From the NCBI GenBank assembly GCA_031430435.1, contig JANPBM010000049.1:19981-83980 (forward strand): a stretch of DNA of 64,000 nucleotides, in the 5' to 3' direction. Source of the stretch: JANNVK01 sp031430435. GTDB lineage: Bacteria; Acidobacteriota; Blastocatellia; Pyrinomonadales; Pyrinomonadaceae. Below the pieces are notes generated by a model. The model saw only the letters and a list, made by a program, of their open reading frames with translations, was not told the DNA's origin and did not search any database. The position numbers were made by a program, and so were the translations under genes. Below, in pieces: positions 1 through 7,282 of the stretch. Within the stretch, counting starts at the first letter, position 1, and every line of letters begins with the position of its first letter.

Positions 1-501
1 AGCTACGGCGGAGATGAGGCAACGGAAATTAACGCTCGGACTGGTTGTGTCGGTTGTAATCTCGCGTCAAGAGATTTGGCACTCGAAACTATTTTGAAAA
101 AGTTTCCGCAAAATTGGGGTTATTTGTCGCCGCTAATGAAACTTAGAGGTATTTACGCGGAAATGAAACGCCCGGAAAACAGGTTGCGAAAGTTTGGGGA
201 AATAAATAAAAGCGGAAAATTGGCGGCTAATCAAGGGCGTTTAGGTCCGCTCACGCTGGATGCGAGACGGAAGTTTTTGGCACAAATTCAGATTCTTCAA
301 GAAGAAATCAATTCCGTTGCCGAAAAAACAAACAGACCTTCAATATCTTTAATCAATTTTCAAGAACTGACACGAATCGTTCAATTAATCGAAAACGAAA
401 CTTACCCGAACGGTTGGAGCGGACTTGAGATGCGTGGCGATGAAATGACCGACAAGATTTTGAGGGACGGCACGATTCAGCCGTATATATTCGCGTATTA
501 A
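1..501 (+). CDS. PAPS-reductase-like phage protein, 3' part (5' truncated by window)
   Basis: The frame is open from the first base, so the gene begins before the window; the TTG at 76 is not a credible start. The visible part has the motif RTGCVGC followed by a helical region with W, R and KRPENR-type basic residues. This resembles the C-terminal half of phage phosphoadenosine phosphosulfate reductase-family (adenine nucleotide alpha hydrolase) proteins. The two Cys in TGCVGC fit the family's Cys motif near its C-terminus. Such proteins are common in phages, where their substrate is usually unknown; sulfur metabolism or nucleic-acid modification are possibilities. It lies 4 bp before the replication initiator, so the two are probably cotranscribed. 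Confidence 0.6.
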   Translation, partial: SYGGDEATEINARTGCVGCNLASRDLALETILKKFPQNWGYLSPLMKLRGIYAEMKRPENRLRKFGEINKSGKLAANQGRLGPLTLDARRKFLAQIQILQEEINSVAEKTNRPSISLINFQELTRIVQLIENETYPNGWSGLEMRGDEMTDKILRDGTIQPYIFAY

Positions 502-505
502 ATTT

Positions 506-1585
506 ATGGGCTTAAAACTGCAAAATTTAGTTTGGCAAAACCGCGAGTTGAAAAATTCGCTGCGGACAATGATGTTGGCAATCGCCGATAAACACTTTGA
601 TAACGCGGAATGTCTGGAAAGCGATATTGAAACTTTATCCGGTTTAGCCAACGTTTGTTCAAAGCAAGGCAAGCGGATTTTACACCGCTTGCACGATGAA
701 AGATTTATCAATTTTCAATCGGGACGCGGTCGCGGAAACAGGTCAAAAGTTTTCATCAACAAAGAAAAATTATCCGAAATAAAAGGGGACATTTCGGGCG
801 ATAAAAGGGGACATTTTGAGCCAAAACAGGAAATAAAAGGGGACATTTTGAACCAATCCGAAAATAAAAGGGGACATTTTGAACCAATAAAAGGGGACAT
901 TTCGGGCGATAAAAGGGGACATTTCTCACGTACGCGGGCGGCTAGGGAAATATTACCGAGTACCGAACAGATAACCGAGAGAGAGGTTGCGGATACTACT
1001 GCGGAAAATCCTCTCTCTCCCGAAAAAGAAAATTTAAGTTTTGAAAACTGCAAAGCCGTCAACCTGTTTCGGAGAATTTACAAAGCCGAGCCAACCGCAA
1101 TTTTTGCCGAACAAGTTTGTAAAAACGTGAAGGATTTTGCGATTTGGGAGTGCGTGTTGGTCGAAAAATCCGGATACGTTCCCGAAAGGGTTGAGAAGTT
1201 CGCTTTAACCGCCTACCGTGAGCTTTTGAATAACCAAAAAACCGTTATTCCACCGCATCAAGTCGGCAAATTTATTCCGTCTGAAGATGAAGACTTTGAA
1301 GGATTTGAGCAGCCGACTTACGAAAAATTCATTAACAAAAAAGCCGACGGTTATGCCGATTGGTTGAAACTGATTGCGGAAATCAAAAAGGTTCTGAACG
1401 AGCAAGTTTTTAAGAGTTGGTTTGATTCGCTGAGTTTTTACGACGTTGACCGCGAAAAGCAAACTTTCATCGTCGGCGGAACGGACATAAACCGGCGATG
1501 GATCGAGCGGAATTATGTTGAATTGATTGAAAAATCGGCTGTCAAAATCGGCTTGGAAAATTGGAGTTTTGAATGGAAAAAGTAA
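506..1585 (+). CDS. Replication initiator: N-terminal winged helix, iteron-encoded linker, C-terminal DnaA domain I-like region
   Basis: This 359-residue protein probably initiates phage replication. Residues about 15-88 look like a winged-helix DNA-binding domain (LSGLANVCSKQGKRILHRL, then a basic wing GRGRGNRSK). Residues 92-140 are low-complexity and are encoded by six DNA iterons (779-924). Residues about 283-359 match the pattern of DnaA domain I: W near the start, then WFDSL, a strand, and WIERNY near the end. In DnaA that domain recruits the helicase. The layout parallels lambda O, where the origin iterons also lie inside the initiator gene, although no lambda O homology is claimed. 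The start ATG is 4 bp after the upstream stop. The 3' end overlaps the next gene by 13 bp. Confidence 0.72.
   Translation: MGLKLQNLVWQNRELKNSLRTMMLAIADKHFDNAECLESDIETLSGLANVCSKQGKRILHRLHDERFINFQSGRGRGNRSKVFINKEKLSEIKGDISGDKRGHFEPKQEIKGDILNQSENKRGHFEPIKGDISGDKRGHFSRTRAAREILPSTEQITEREVADTTAENPLSPEKENLSFENCKAVNLFRRIYKAEPTAIFAEQVCKNVKDFAIWECVLVEKSGYVPERVEKFALTAYRELLNNQKTVIPPHQVGKFIPSEDEDFEGFEQPTYEKFINKKADGYADWLKLIAEIKKVLNEQVFKSWFDSLSFYDVDREKQTFIVGGTDINRRWIERNYVELIEKSAVKIGLENWSFEWKK
779..924 (+). repeat. Six perfect 16-bp iterons inside the initiator gene (putative replication origin)
   Basis: The 16-mer ATAAAAGGGGACATTT occurs six times without a mismatch, starting at 779, 801, 833, 864, 887 and 909. 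Start-to-start spacings are 22, 32, 31, 23 and 22 bp, that is two or three helical turns. Copies 1, 3 and 5 are read as IKGDI; copies 2, 4 and 6 are read in another frame as (D/N)KRGHF. Identity at DNA level across two reading frames shows the DNA, not the protein, is conserved. This is the hallmark of initiator-binding iterons at an origin. Function is inferred. Confidence 0.85.
977..1019. repeat. GA/CT-rich 10-bp inverted repeat downstream of the iterons
   Basis: GAGAGAGAGG (977-986) and CCTCTCTCTC (1010-1019) form a perfect 10-bp inverted repeat with a 23-bp loop, 53 bp after the last iteron and still inside the initiator coding sequence. It could be an origin-associated hairpin or a chance low-complexity match. 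There is no direct evidence of function. Confidence 0.4.
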
Positions 1586-2154
1586 ACCAAAACAAACATT
1601 CAGAAACTTCAATCATCAGTCTTTTAGACAGTAAATACAACGGAAATTGTAAATATAAATTGGCGAATAAATTTATATTTCTTTGGGAAAGCGATTTCTT
1701 TGTGTTGAAACAAAATGGTTACAGTTACGAATTTGAAATAAAAATCAGCCGATCCGATTATTTTGCGGATAAAAAGAAAATCGAGAAACATTCGATTTTA
1801 CAAACCGGCACATATAAAAAAACAACGGGCAAGTGGGTTTTTGACAAAGAATCGGGAACGCGTAAACGAATCGAAATGACTGAAACCAAAGAAGCAAAAT
1901 TCAGACCGAATAAGATATTTTACGTTGTACCTGAAAATCTAATTTCAATTGATGAGTGTCCGCCTTACGCGGGTCTGATGTATGTAAAAAGTTATTTTAT
2001 CGAAACTGTCAAACAAGCTCCGTTTATACACAAAGAAAAGTTGGAATACGCTGATATTCTTTGCGACAAATTTTATTGGAATTGGCGTGAATCTTTGGTA
2101 AAAATTAACGAATTAAACGCTAAGGTTTCACGTTTGGAATCAGGAAAAATATGA
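1573..2154 (+). CDS. PD-(D/E)XK nuclease-like phage protein (MmcB-like pattern)
   Basis: A 193-residue protein. The stretch around residues 52-70 reads YEFEIKISRSDYF followed by basic KKK and KH. This fits the ExK strand of the PD-(D/E)XK nuclease fold, as in MmcB-like and other phage nucleases. RPNKIFYVVPENLI (about 114-127) fits the next core strand, which in this fold often reports a value fetched by the enzyme. The last 20 residues look like a coiled coil. The ATG has GGAG 7 bp upstream, inside the initiator gene, and the 3' end overlaps the next start by ATGA. With the initiator and the Arr-like gene it forms a tight early operon. The exact substrate cannot be read from the sequence. Confidence 0.5.
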   Translation: MEKVNQNKHSETSIISLLDSKYNGNCKYKLANKFIFLWESDFFVLKQNGYSYEFEIKISRSDYFADKKKIEKHSILQTGTYKKTTGKWVFDKESGTRKRIEMTETKEAKFRPNKIFYVVPENLISIDECPPYAGLMYVKSYFIETVKQAPFIHKEKLEYADILCDKFYWNWRESLVKINELNAKVSRLESGKI

Positions 2155-2459
2155 AGTTTTATCACGGCGGAGTCAAAAGACTAAAAATAGGCGATGTTAT
2201 TTTACCGCCTTCCGTTACGGGCAAAAGAAATATCGGAAAAAACGTTTCTGCGGGCGACATAACCGACGGGCATTGCAAACCCGACAAGGTTTACATCACA
2301 ACCGATCTGAATTCTGCCAAAGTCTATGCTTCATCAATGCCGTTTGGTGATGTTTATGTGGTCGAGCCGAATGGATTGATTGAACCTGATATTGATGCAC
2401 TCGGTATTAGTTTTATATGCGATTCAGCAAAAGTCGTGTCAATAGTGCAAAAGTCTTGA
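2151..2459 (+). CDS. Arr-like (rifampin-type) ADP-ribosyltransferase of the prophage
   Basis: A 102-residue protein whose motif order matches the small NAD-dependent ADP-ribosyltransferases of the Arr family. It has FYHGG at the N-terminus (His5), a loop with GD.I.PP, then KVYITTDLNSAKVYA (Tyr about 48) and GDVYVVEPNGLIEPD with an acidic residue where Arr has its catalytic Asp. It is somewhat shorter than Arr (about 140 residues). Arr modifies rifamycins; phage relatives may act on host proteins or nucleic acids, but no target is visible here. The start overlaps the preceding stop (ATGA). A second, unrelated-length ADP-ribosyltransferase lies at the other end of the prophage (34172-35485). 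Confidence 0.68.
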   Translation: MKFYHGGVKRLKIGDVILPPSVTGKRNIGKNVSAGDITDGHCKPDKVYITTDLNSAKVYASSMPFGDVYVVEPNGLIEPDIDALGISFICDSAKVVSIVQKS

Positions 2460-2518
2460 AATTCAAAATTTCAAGACTTTTGGCAATGCAAAACGGCTAA
2501 AAATCAGAGGAGAAAGTT

Positions 2519-2944
2519 ATGGGTTATTCAGTCGGATTTGATGAAAATTGGAAGAGGGATGTCGGTTACAGCGTTCCCGCAGTCTGCGACCATCCCCGGT
2601 GCGATGAAGAAATTGACAGAGGTTTTTCTTTCGTTTGCGGCAGTCAAATGTTTGGCGGTGAAATCGGATGCGGGTTATATTTCTGCGGAAAACACCGATC
2701 AATGCGTCCGACAGAAAAAGATTCGCCGATGCTTTGCCTTAAATGTTGCAGATACGAAAAAAAGCCGTATAAACCGAAGCCCGACACTTTTGAATGGAAA
2801 ATGTGGAAATTAACACACGAAAGCTGGAAAGATTGGCGGGAAGAAAACACCGAAACTGTGGCGGAGTTTACGGAGTTGAAAAACCAATACTCAGCTGAAT
2901 TTGAGCGGTTAAAACTTAAATGGACAGGGAATGGAGACTTATGA
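2519..2944 (+). CDS. Cys/His-rich small phage protein (zinc-binding, unknown function)
   Basis: A 141-residue protein with a strong Shine-Dalgarno (GAGGAGAAAG) before the ATG. The first half has many potential zinc ligands: CDHPRC, FVCG, CGLYFCGKH, then CLKCC. The spacing suggests two zinc sites, as in treble-clef or RING-like folds. The second half is Trp- and Glu-rich and probably helical. The family is not recognised. It overlaps the next gene by 4 bp. Confidence 0.6.
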   Translation: MGYSVGFDENWKRDVGYSVPAVCDHPRCDEEIDRGFSFVCGSQMFGGEIGCGLYFCGKHRSMRPTEKDSPMLCLKCCRYEKKPYKPKPDTFEWKMWKLTHESWKDWREENTETVAEFTELKNQYSAEFERLKLKWTGNGDL

Positions 2945-3267
2945 ACAACGAAAAATCGCCGATTAATTGGAGCAACGATGACCGTGACAAACTGACAGCG
3001 GGCATTCGCAAAAGGATGTTCGACAACTATGTCAAAAAGAATCCCGACGTTATGCGGTTGCCGATTGACATTGACACTAAAGCTAAAATTCTTTCCGACA
3101 GGCTTCAAAAACTCAGCACCGCGGAATATGAAAAACTTGAAAAACAAGCCTTTATTGACGAGTTTGAAGAGGCGATGGCAGCCGCTCCCGATGAATTCGA
3201 GAAGCTGCCCGACGGTAAATGGAAAATAAAGCCGAATGTGTTGAACAGCGAATTTATCAACACTTAA
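2941..3267 (+). CDS. Hypothetical phage protein
   Basis: 108 residues, hydrophilic, mostly helical by composition (many K, D, E), with no family recognised. An in-frame ATG exists at 2920, but the ATG at 2941 is preferred: GGAG lies just upstream and the start overlaps the preceding stop (ATGA), as at other junctions here. Confidence 0.55.
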   Translation: MNNEKSPINWSNDDRDKLTAGIRKRMFDNYVKKNPDVMRLPIDIDTKAKILSDRLQKLSTAEYEKLEKQAFIDEFEEAMAAAPDEFEKLPDGKWKIKPNVLNSEFINT

Positions 3268-3335
3268 CTATATGAGTCTGATAACGAAACTTAATCAAAA
3301 TTGAGCAAAATTGCTCGTAAAAACAGGCAAAAACA

Positions 3336-3539
3336 ATGAGTTTAGAGAAAAAATCAATAAAAATCATCGCATCGAACGGTACCGAGTGGTACAAGAATCT
3401 AATCGGCGAAATTTACGAAGTTGAAGACTATCGTTACCGCGACGGAACGTACGAGGTCGTAATCCCGAATTGGAACCGAGCAAACGGCGGTTTCCTGATT
3501 CACGAAAACCATTTTGAATTTCTAGAACTGAACGCATAG
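3336..3539 (+). CDS. Small hypothetical phage protein (SH3-like composition)
   Basis: 67 residues, dominated by short beta-prone segments (IKIIASNGTEWY, GEIYEVEDYRY, YEVVIPNWN), consistent with a small barrel such as an SH3-like fold. No Shine-Dalgarno is evident. The 68-bp gap before it has no other gene. Confidence 0.5.
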   Translation: MSLEKKSIKIIASNGTEWYKNLIGEIYEVEDYRYRDGTYEVVIPNWNRANGGFLIHENHFEFLELNA

Positions 3540-3549
3540 AACTGAACAA

Positions 3550-4248
3550 GTGAAAAAAACTCAAAACCAAACAACCGCTTTATCTGATGCCGTAGCTGCC
3601 GGAAGAATTACGCCTGAAAAAGCCGCTGAAATCGCTAAACTGCCGGCAACTTCGCAGATGCGGATAATCCGCAACCATCGGCAAATCCGTAACAGGCTGG
3701 CGACTGAAATTCGCGTGGCGGCAATAGAAAATTCGGACGAACTGAAAGGCGGAACTTGTATGCTTTGCAATCCGAAACGCAACATTACGGACGATGAGGC
3801 ATTGCGTAATCATTTGCAAGCGTTAGGTTCGGCTTATCCAAAATTGGAGCGATATTTTGAAGCAATTCTGGAAGAAATGGATGAAACTCTTCTGGCGGAT
3901 AAAATTTTAACTGCTTCAAAACGGGTTCTTTTGGCGGTTGATACGGGCATTTGCGATTTTCGGTCAATTAAACAAAAAACCAAACTTTCCGCTGACGAGC
4001 TTGAGTTGACAATTGCAAACCTGCTTGAATACGGCGATCTGGAAATTGCCAAACAAGGCAAAATTTTCAACGACGGTGCGACAATTCAATTTTATAAACG
4101 ACCGAAAATTAAAGATGAAAAACTCAAAAAACTTTGTACTGATTGTGAATTACCTGTTGGCAAAGGCTATGCGGAGATTGATTTAGGTTACGTTTGCAAA
4201 AGTTGTCAAGCAAACGAAAAACGGCTTGGCAAAGCTGAGAAAAGCTAG
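3550..4248 (+). CDS. Hypothetical phage protein with winged-helix-like region and C-terminal zinc ribbon
   Basis: 232 residues starting with GTG. The N-terminus (about 10-45) is rich in short helices (ALSDAVAAGRITPEKAAEIAKLP). A CMLC pair lies at about residue 75. Residues about 115-185 resemble a winged helix (SIKQKTKLSADELELTIANLLEYGDLEIAKQ, then a wing). Two C-terminal pairs, CTDC and CKSC, form a zinc ribbon of DksA/TraR-like type. It may be a phage transcription factor; the specific family is not recognised. It is the last gene before the lysis block. Confidence 0.55.
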   Translation: MKKTQNQTTALSDAVAAGRITPEKAAEIAKLPATSQMRIIRNHRQIRNRLATEIRVAAIENSDELKGGTCMLCNPKRNITDDEALRNHLQALGSAYPKLERYFEAILEEMDETLLADKILTASKRVLLAVDTGICDFRSIKQKTKLSADELELTIANLLEYGDLEIAKQGKIFNDGATIQFYKRPKIKDEKLKKLCTDCELPVGKGYAEIDLGYVCKSCQANEKRLGKAEKS

Positions 4249-4308
4249 TCGCAACAATCGCAAAGTTTTATTTGGTAAAGTCTCAAACAATCTCGTAAGA
4301 GGAATTTT

Positions 4309-5526
4309 ATGAACTTTGACCGAAACACATTTTTTGAACAGTATCGCAGTAAATTTGGCAGTTTGAACAACTATCAAGTACAAGGTCTTAGTCGTTTGCT
4401 CCGCCTTTACGAGAAATATGACGGCTGGTGGGACAGTATTCCGCAGATCGCAAACTCGGTTGCTCAAATTAAACACGAAACAAACCGGACATTTAATCCG
4501 GTTGTGGAAGCCTATTATTTAGGCAATCCGAATGCCGAAAACCCGAAAGATTTTTACCAAGGCAACAATGACCTAGTTCGTCGGACGCAAAAAACATTTC
4601 GATATTATCCGTATTTCGGGATGGGCGACATTCAGCTTACTTGGCTTGATAATTTCGCAAAGCACGATAAATTACTTCGCACTTATTTTCCTGAAATTGT
4701 TGCTGAATTTGAAACTCGTTCCAAAGAGGTCTTGGATTTAGTAAAACATCCGAGACAAGTTTTAGACGGCGACATTTCGTTTGCGGTGATGACAATCGGA
4801 ATGCACAGAGGGACATTTCGCGGCAATAGGAAATTAGACGATTACAAAACGGCAAAAGGTTTTGATCACTTCAATGCTCGCGGAATTGTAAACGGCGATA
4901 AGAATTACGATGTCAAAGGTTCGCCTTTGAGCGTAGGAAGACATATCGAAAAAGATGCTCTTGAATTTGAAAAGATTCTTAAAAAATCGTTGGTTGTGAA
5001 TGCTGAAAATATTTCTAATGTAATTGACCAACTGCAAGAATCGCAAATCGAGCCGGTTGAAGGTCAAACGGAAGGCGTAGGCGAAGCAATTCAATTAAAT
5101 AACGATTTACCGCCTGTTGTTGCCAAAGAATTTACTGAAGGCGAACGTCCTGCCGAAGATCAAGCAAACATTCCAACTCAAATTGAAGGCACAAAACCAA
5201 GCAACTTTTTAACCAAACTTTGGACAAGTATTGTCGGCGTGATTACGGGAGCGGTTGCGGTTCCGAGTTTTTTGACGGCGTGGCTGTCGGACGGAACGGC
5301 AAAGGAGATATTCTTATCGGTTTTTCAAGCGGTTGCCGGTATTTTACGCGAACATTTTCAAACGATTTTAATTGTAACTATCGCAAGCTATGTGGTTTAT
5401 CACATTGTAAAAAAAGTGAACGCATATTTTATTTCAAAACTGAAAGTTGAAAACAACGTCAAAATCGTGCCGGCTCCGGAACAGCCGAAAACGTTGAAAT
5501 CAACCATACTTTCGATATTTTTATAA
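4309..5526 (+). CDS. Endolysin, GH19/lysozyme-like, with C-terminal membrane helices
   Basis: 405 residues. Residues about 1-240 form a muralytic domain. HETNRTFNPVVE supplies a catalytic-type Glu. YFGMGDIQLTWLDNF matches the G(R/M)G-x-(I/V)QLT signature of chitinase-like GH19 phage endolysins. Residues about 240-300 are an acidic linker. The C-terminal part holds two hydrophobic stretches (IVGVITGAVAVPSFLTAWL, then TILIVTIASYVVYHIV) ending in a Lys-rich tail. A membrane-anchored or holin-like C-terminus on an endolysin is unusual; it may tether the enzyme or combine lysis functions. Start ATG preceded by AGAGGA. Confidence 0.72.
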   Translation: MNFDRNTFFEQYRSKFGSLNNYQVQGLSRLLRLYEKYDGWWDSIPQIANSVAQIKHETNRTFNPVVEAYYLGNPNAENPKDFYQGNNDLVRRTQKTFRYYPYFGMGDIQLTWLDNFAKHDKLLRTYFPEIVAEFETRSKEVLDLVKHPRQVLDGDISFAVMTIGMHRGTFRGNRKLDDYKTAKGFDHFNARGIVNGDKNYDVKGSPLSVGRHIEKDALEFEKILKKSLVVNAENISNVIDQLQESQIEPVEGQTEGVGEAIQLNNDLPPVVAKEFTEGERPAEDQANIPTQIEGTKPSNFLTKLWTSIVGVITGAVAVPSFLTAWLSDGTAKEIFLSVFQAVAGILREHFQTILIVTIASYVVYHIVKKVNAYFISKLKVENNVKIVPAPEQPKTLKSTILSIFL

Positions 5527-5550
5527 CGCCATTATATGGAAGGAGAACAA

Positions 5551-5901
5551 ATGAGAAAATTATTTTCTTTACTGATTGCAATGATGATCTTTGCTTTCAG
5601 TCTTACTATTTTCGCTGATGTCGGGAAATCAAATACCGAATCGGCATCACCGACAAAAACGGTCGCGGCACTCGCACCGTTTACACAAGCAGTAATTGAA
5701 GTTTATTCCGTTGCCGAGAGCCGGAGAATTCGTGAACCGCTTATACCTGAAATTTCGCTATTAAACTTTGAAGCGAATCCGGGGTCAATTACAAAATCAA
5801 CAATTTTTGACAATTCAATTTATCATCTGCCGCCGAAACGGGTTTCGTTGAAGCGGAATAAGGCAAACATCAGATCGCCTGATGCCGAGCGGACAGAGTA
5901 A
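5551..5901 (+). CDS. Small exported protein of the lysis region
   Basis: 116 residues. The N-terminus MRKLFSLLIAMMIFAFSLTIFA is a clear signal peptide with a likely cleavage after FA. The mature part is Pro-rich at the C-terminus. ATG 5551 is chosen over 5536 because AAGGAG lies directly upstream. It sits between the endolysin and the spanin-like pair, so a role in envelope disruption is plausible, but no family is recognised. Confidence 0.6.
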   Translation: MRKLFSLLIAMMIFAFSLTIFADVGKSNTESASPTKTVAALAPFTQAVIEVYSVAESRRIREPLIPEISLLNFEANPGSITKSTIFDNSIYHLPPKRVSLKRNKANIRSPDAERTE

Positions 5902-5967
5902 AGAGTTTAAGACAAAGATTTCAGAGCTTAAGGCGGATTGAAAAGTTCGCCTTTTTACCAAATAAAT

Positions 5968-6309
5968 ATGACCGATTTGACCAAAGAAAAAATTAAAGAA
6001 TTTATTGACCGACGGTTCGGGTTACCAAACGCAGACAGCAGTTTGCACATCGAAGATTCCGATAAATGGTGTGAAATTCTGACCGAGTTTACAGATTTTG
6101 TAAATAATTTTCATGGCGGAAACCGTGTGGAGTTGAGGTATCGCATCGGCAGCCAAGAAGAAACTCGAACGATTATTCAATGCGTCGGCGGTCAAGATGA
6201 TGTAAAGGATAACCGATTCGACGGCAAAACATCAACTGAAGGCGAAGCGTGGAATATGTTCGAGAAAGCAAACCCGAATGCAATGGTGATCGAGGCGAAT
6301 TTATTATGA
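5968..6309 (+). CDS. Hypothetical phage protein
   Basis: 113 residues from ATG 5968; an upstream TTG at 5938 in frame is less likely. It is acidic and probably soluble, with one Cys (IIQCVGGQDD) and no recognised domain. The stop overlaps the next start (ATGA), so translation of the membrane protein that follows is probably coupled. Confidence 0.5.
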   Translation: MTDLTKEKIKEFIDRRFGLPNADSSLHIEDSDKWCEILTEFTDFVNNFHGGNRVELRYRIGSQEETRTIIQCVGGQDDVKDNRFDGKTSTEGEAWNMFEKANPNAMVIEANLL

Positions 6310-6692
6310 AACCAAAACTGATTTATTTCTTGCTGATTGATTATTGGTATATTTCCGCCGGAGCAATTGCCGCTTTTTTGTTAATTGTTTTTGTCTCGAT
6401 TTCTGTTAATTCGTGCCAAACCAAACGCGAGCAAAACAAAATTGATGAAGCAAAAACTAAGATAATTGAAAACTCTTCGGAAATAAATGTCGCGGCAAAT
6501 TCAAAAATTGAAATTCAAAAGGAAGTTAAAAATGCACAATCTAACACGAATATCGCTAACAATAATTTTACTGATTCTAAGCTCCGCGACAGCAGTTTTT
6601 TCACAAGCACAGAAGCCGGCGACAAATTCTGCGAACGCTACCGGAACGATTCAAGCTGCACCGAATGGCGTAAATATAACTTCGGACGATGA
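6306..6692 (+). CDS. Membrane protein with one TM segment, i-spanin-like by position
   Basis: 128 residues. An N-terminal membrane segment (AGAIAAFLLIVFVSISV) is followed by a charged, helix-prone periplasmic part (KREQNKIDEAKTKIIENSSEI) and a C-terminus with two Cys (KFCERYRNDSSC). The last 161 bp overlap the next gene in another frame. TM plus coiled coil plus an overlapping exported partner is the layout of phage spanin pairs (Rz/Rz1). No sequence homology is recognised, so this is a positional guess. Confidence 0.5.
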   Translation: MKPKLIYFLLIDYWYISAGAIAAFLLIVFVSISVNSCQTKREQNKIDEAKTKIIENSSEINVAANSKIEIQKEVKNAQSNTNIANNNFTDSKLRDSSFFTSTEAGDKFCERYRNDSSCTEWRKYNFGR

Positions 6693-6936
6693 TTTAGTTG
6701 TTTGCAATCAAAGACTTACAAAGGTTTTGGAAGAACTTGAATCAGCTGAAAAACTAATTGCGAATCTGAAAGAATTATCGGCGAAACAAACCGAATTGAA
6801 TACTGCCAACAATCAAATTATCGCCACTCAAAACGGCGTTATTGCTGCACAAAAAGACTTAATAAAAATTTACGAGGCTCGTCCGCGAAAGAAAACTAAA
6901 ATTCTTTGGGGATTAATTTCTTTCGCTACCAACTAA
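6532..6936 (+). CDS. Exported coiled-coil protein overlapping the preceding gene
   Basis: 134 residues from ATG 6532, preceded by AAAGGAAG. The signal peptide is RISLTIILLILSSATAVFSQA, cleaved probably after FSQA. The mature part has a heptad-like helix (VLEELESAEKLIANLKELSAKQ) and a basic end (RPRKKTK). It starts inside the preceding gene in the +1 frame. Rz1-type partners are usually lipoproteins, and no lipobox is seen here, which weakens the spanin reading. Confidence 0.5.
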   Translation: MHNLTRISLTIILLILSSATAVFSQAQKPATNSANATGTIQAAPNGVNITSDDDLVVCNQRLTKVLEELESAEKLIANLKELSAKQTELNTANNQIIATQNGVIAAQKDLIKIYEARPRKKTKILWGLISFATN

Positions 6937-6940
6937 ACCA

Positions 6941-7282
6941 ATGGAAATAACGCTCGGACATATTATTACAGTCGGTATTTTTGTTGCGGGATTGGCAGTC
7001 ACTTATTTTGTGATTACGATTCGCAACGATCAGAAACTCCTGAACACAGATGAGAAACTGAAAGCTCTTGAATCAGATATTAAAATTCTCGCCGCCTCGC
7101 TTGAACAGCATAAGTTGAACGCGGAAATACATTTCAGTTTGGCGGTCAGCAATCAAGTGCAAAAAAGAACAGACGAAAAGTTTGCCGAATTTGAAAAACA
7201 GTTGACCAAAATGGAAAACAATATCGGCGACAAATTTAAAGAATTTAAGGAAATAATCAAGCAGATTTCCGACAAGAAATAA
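6941..7282 (+). CDS. Small TM plus coiled-coil protein, holin/XhlA-like by layout
   Basis: 113 residues: an N-terminal TM helix (IITVGIFVAGLAVTYFVIT), then about 85 residues of charged helix (DEKLKALESDIKILAASLEQ, KFAEFEKQLTKMENN). Hemolysin XhlA-type phage proteins combine one TM helix and a coiled coil, but there the order is reversed. It lies in the lysis block, 4 bp after the previous stop. The stop overlaps the next start (TAATG). Confidence 0.5.
   Translation: MEITLGHIITVGIFVAGLAVTYFVITIRNDQKLLNTDEKLKALESDIKILAASLEQHKLNAEIHFSLAVSNQVQKRTDEKFAEFEKQLTKMENNIGDKFKEFKEIIKQISDKK

Noticed and set aside
779..924. Iterons as a CRISPR-like array
   Set aside because: Repeats are 16 bp with 6-16 bp between, too short, and no cas gene is present.
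715..1062. Reverse-strand reading frame across the iterons with repeated MSPFIS segments
   Set aside because: It is the mirror of the iteron array within the initiator gene; no ribosome site, and the repeats explain its apparent order.
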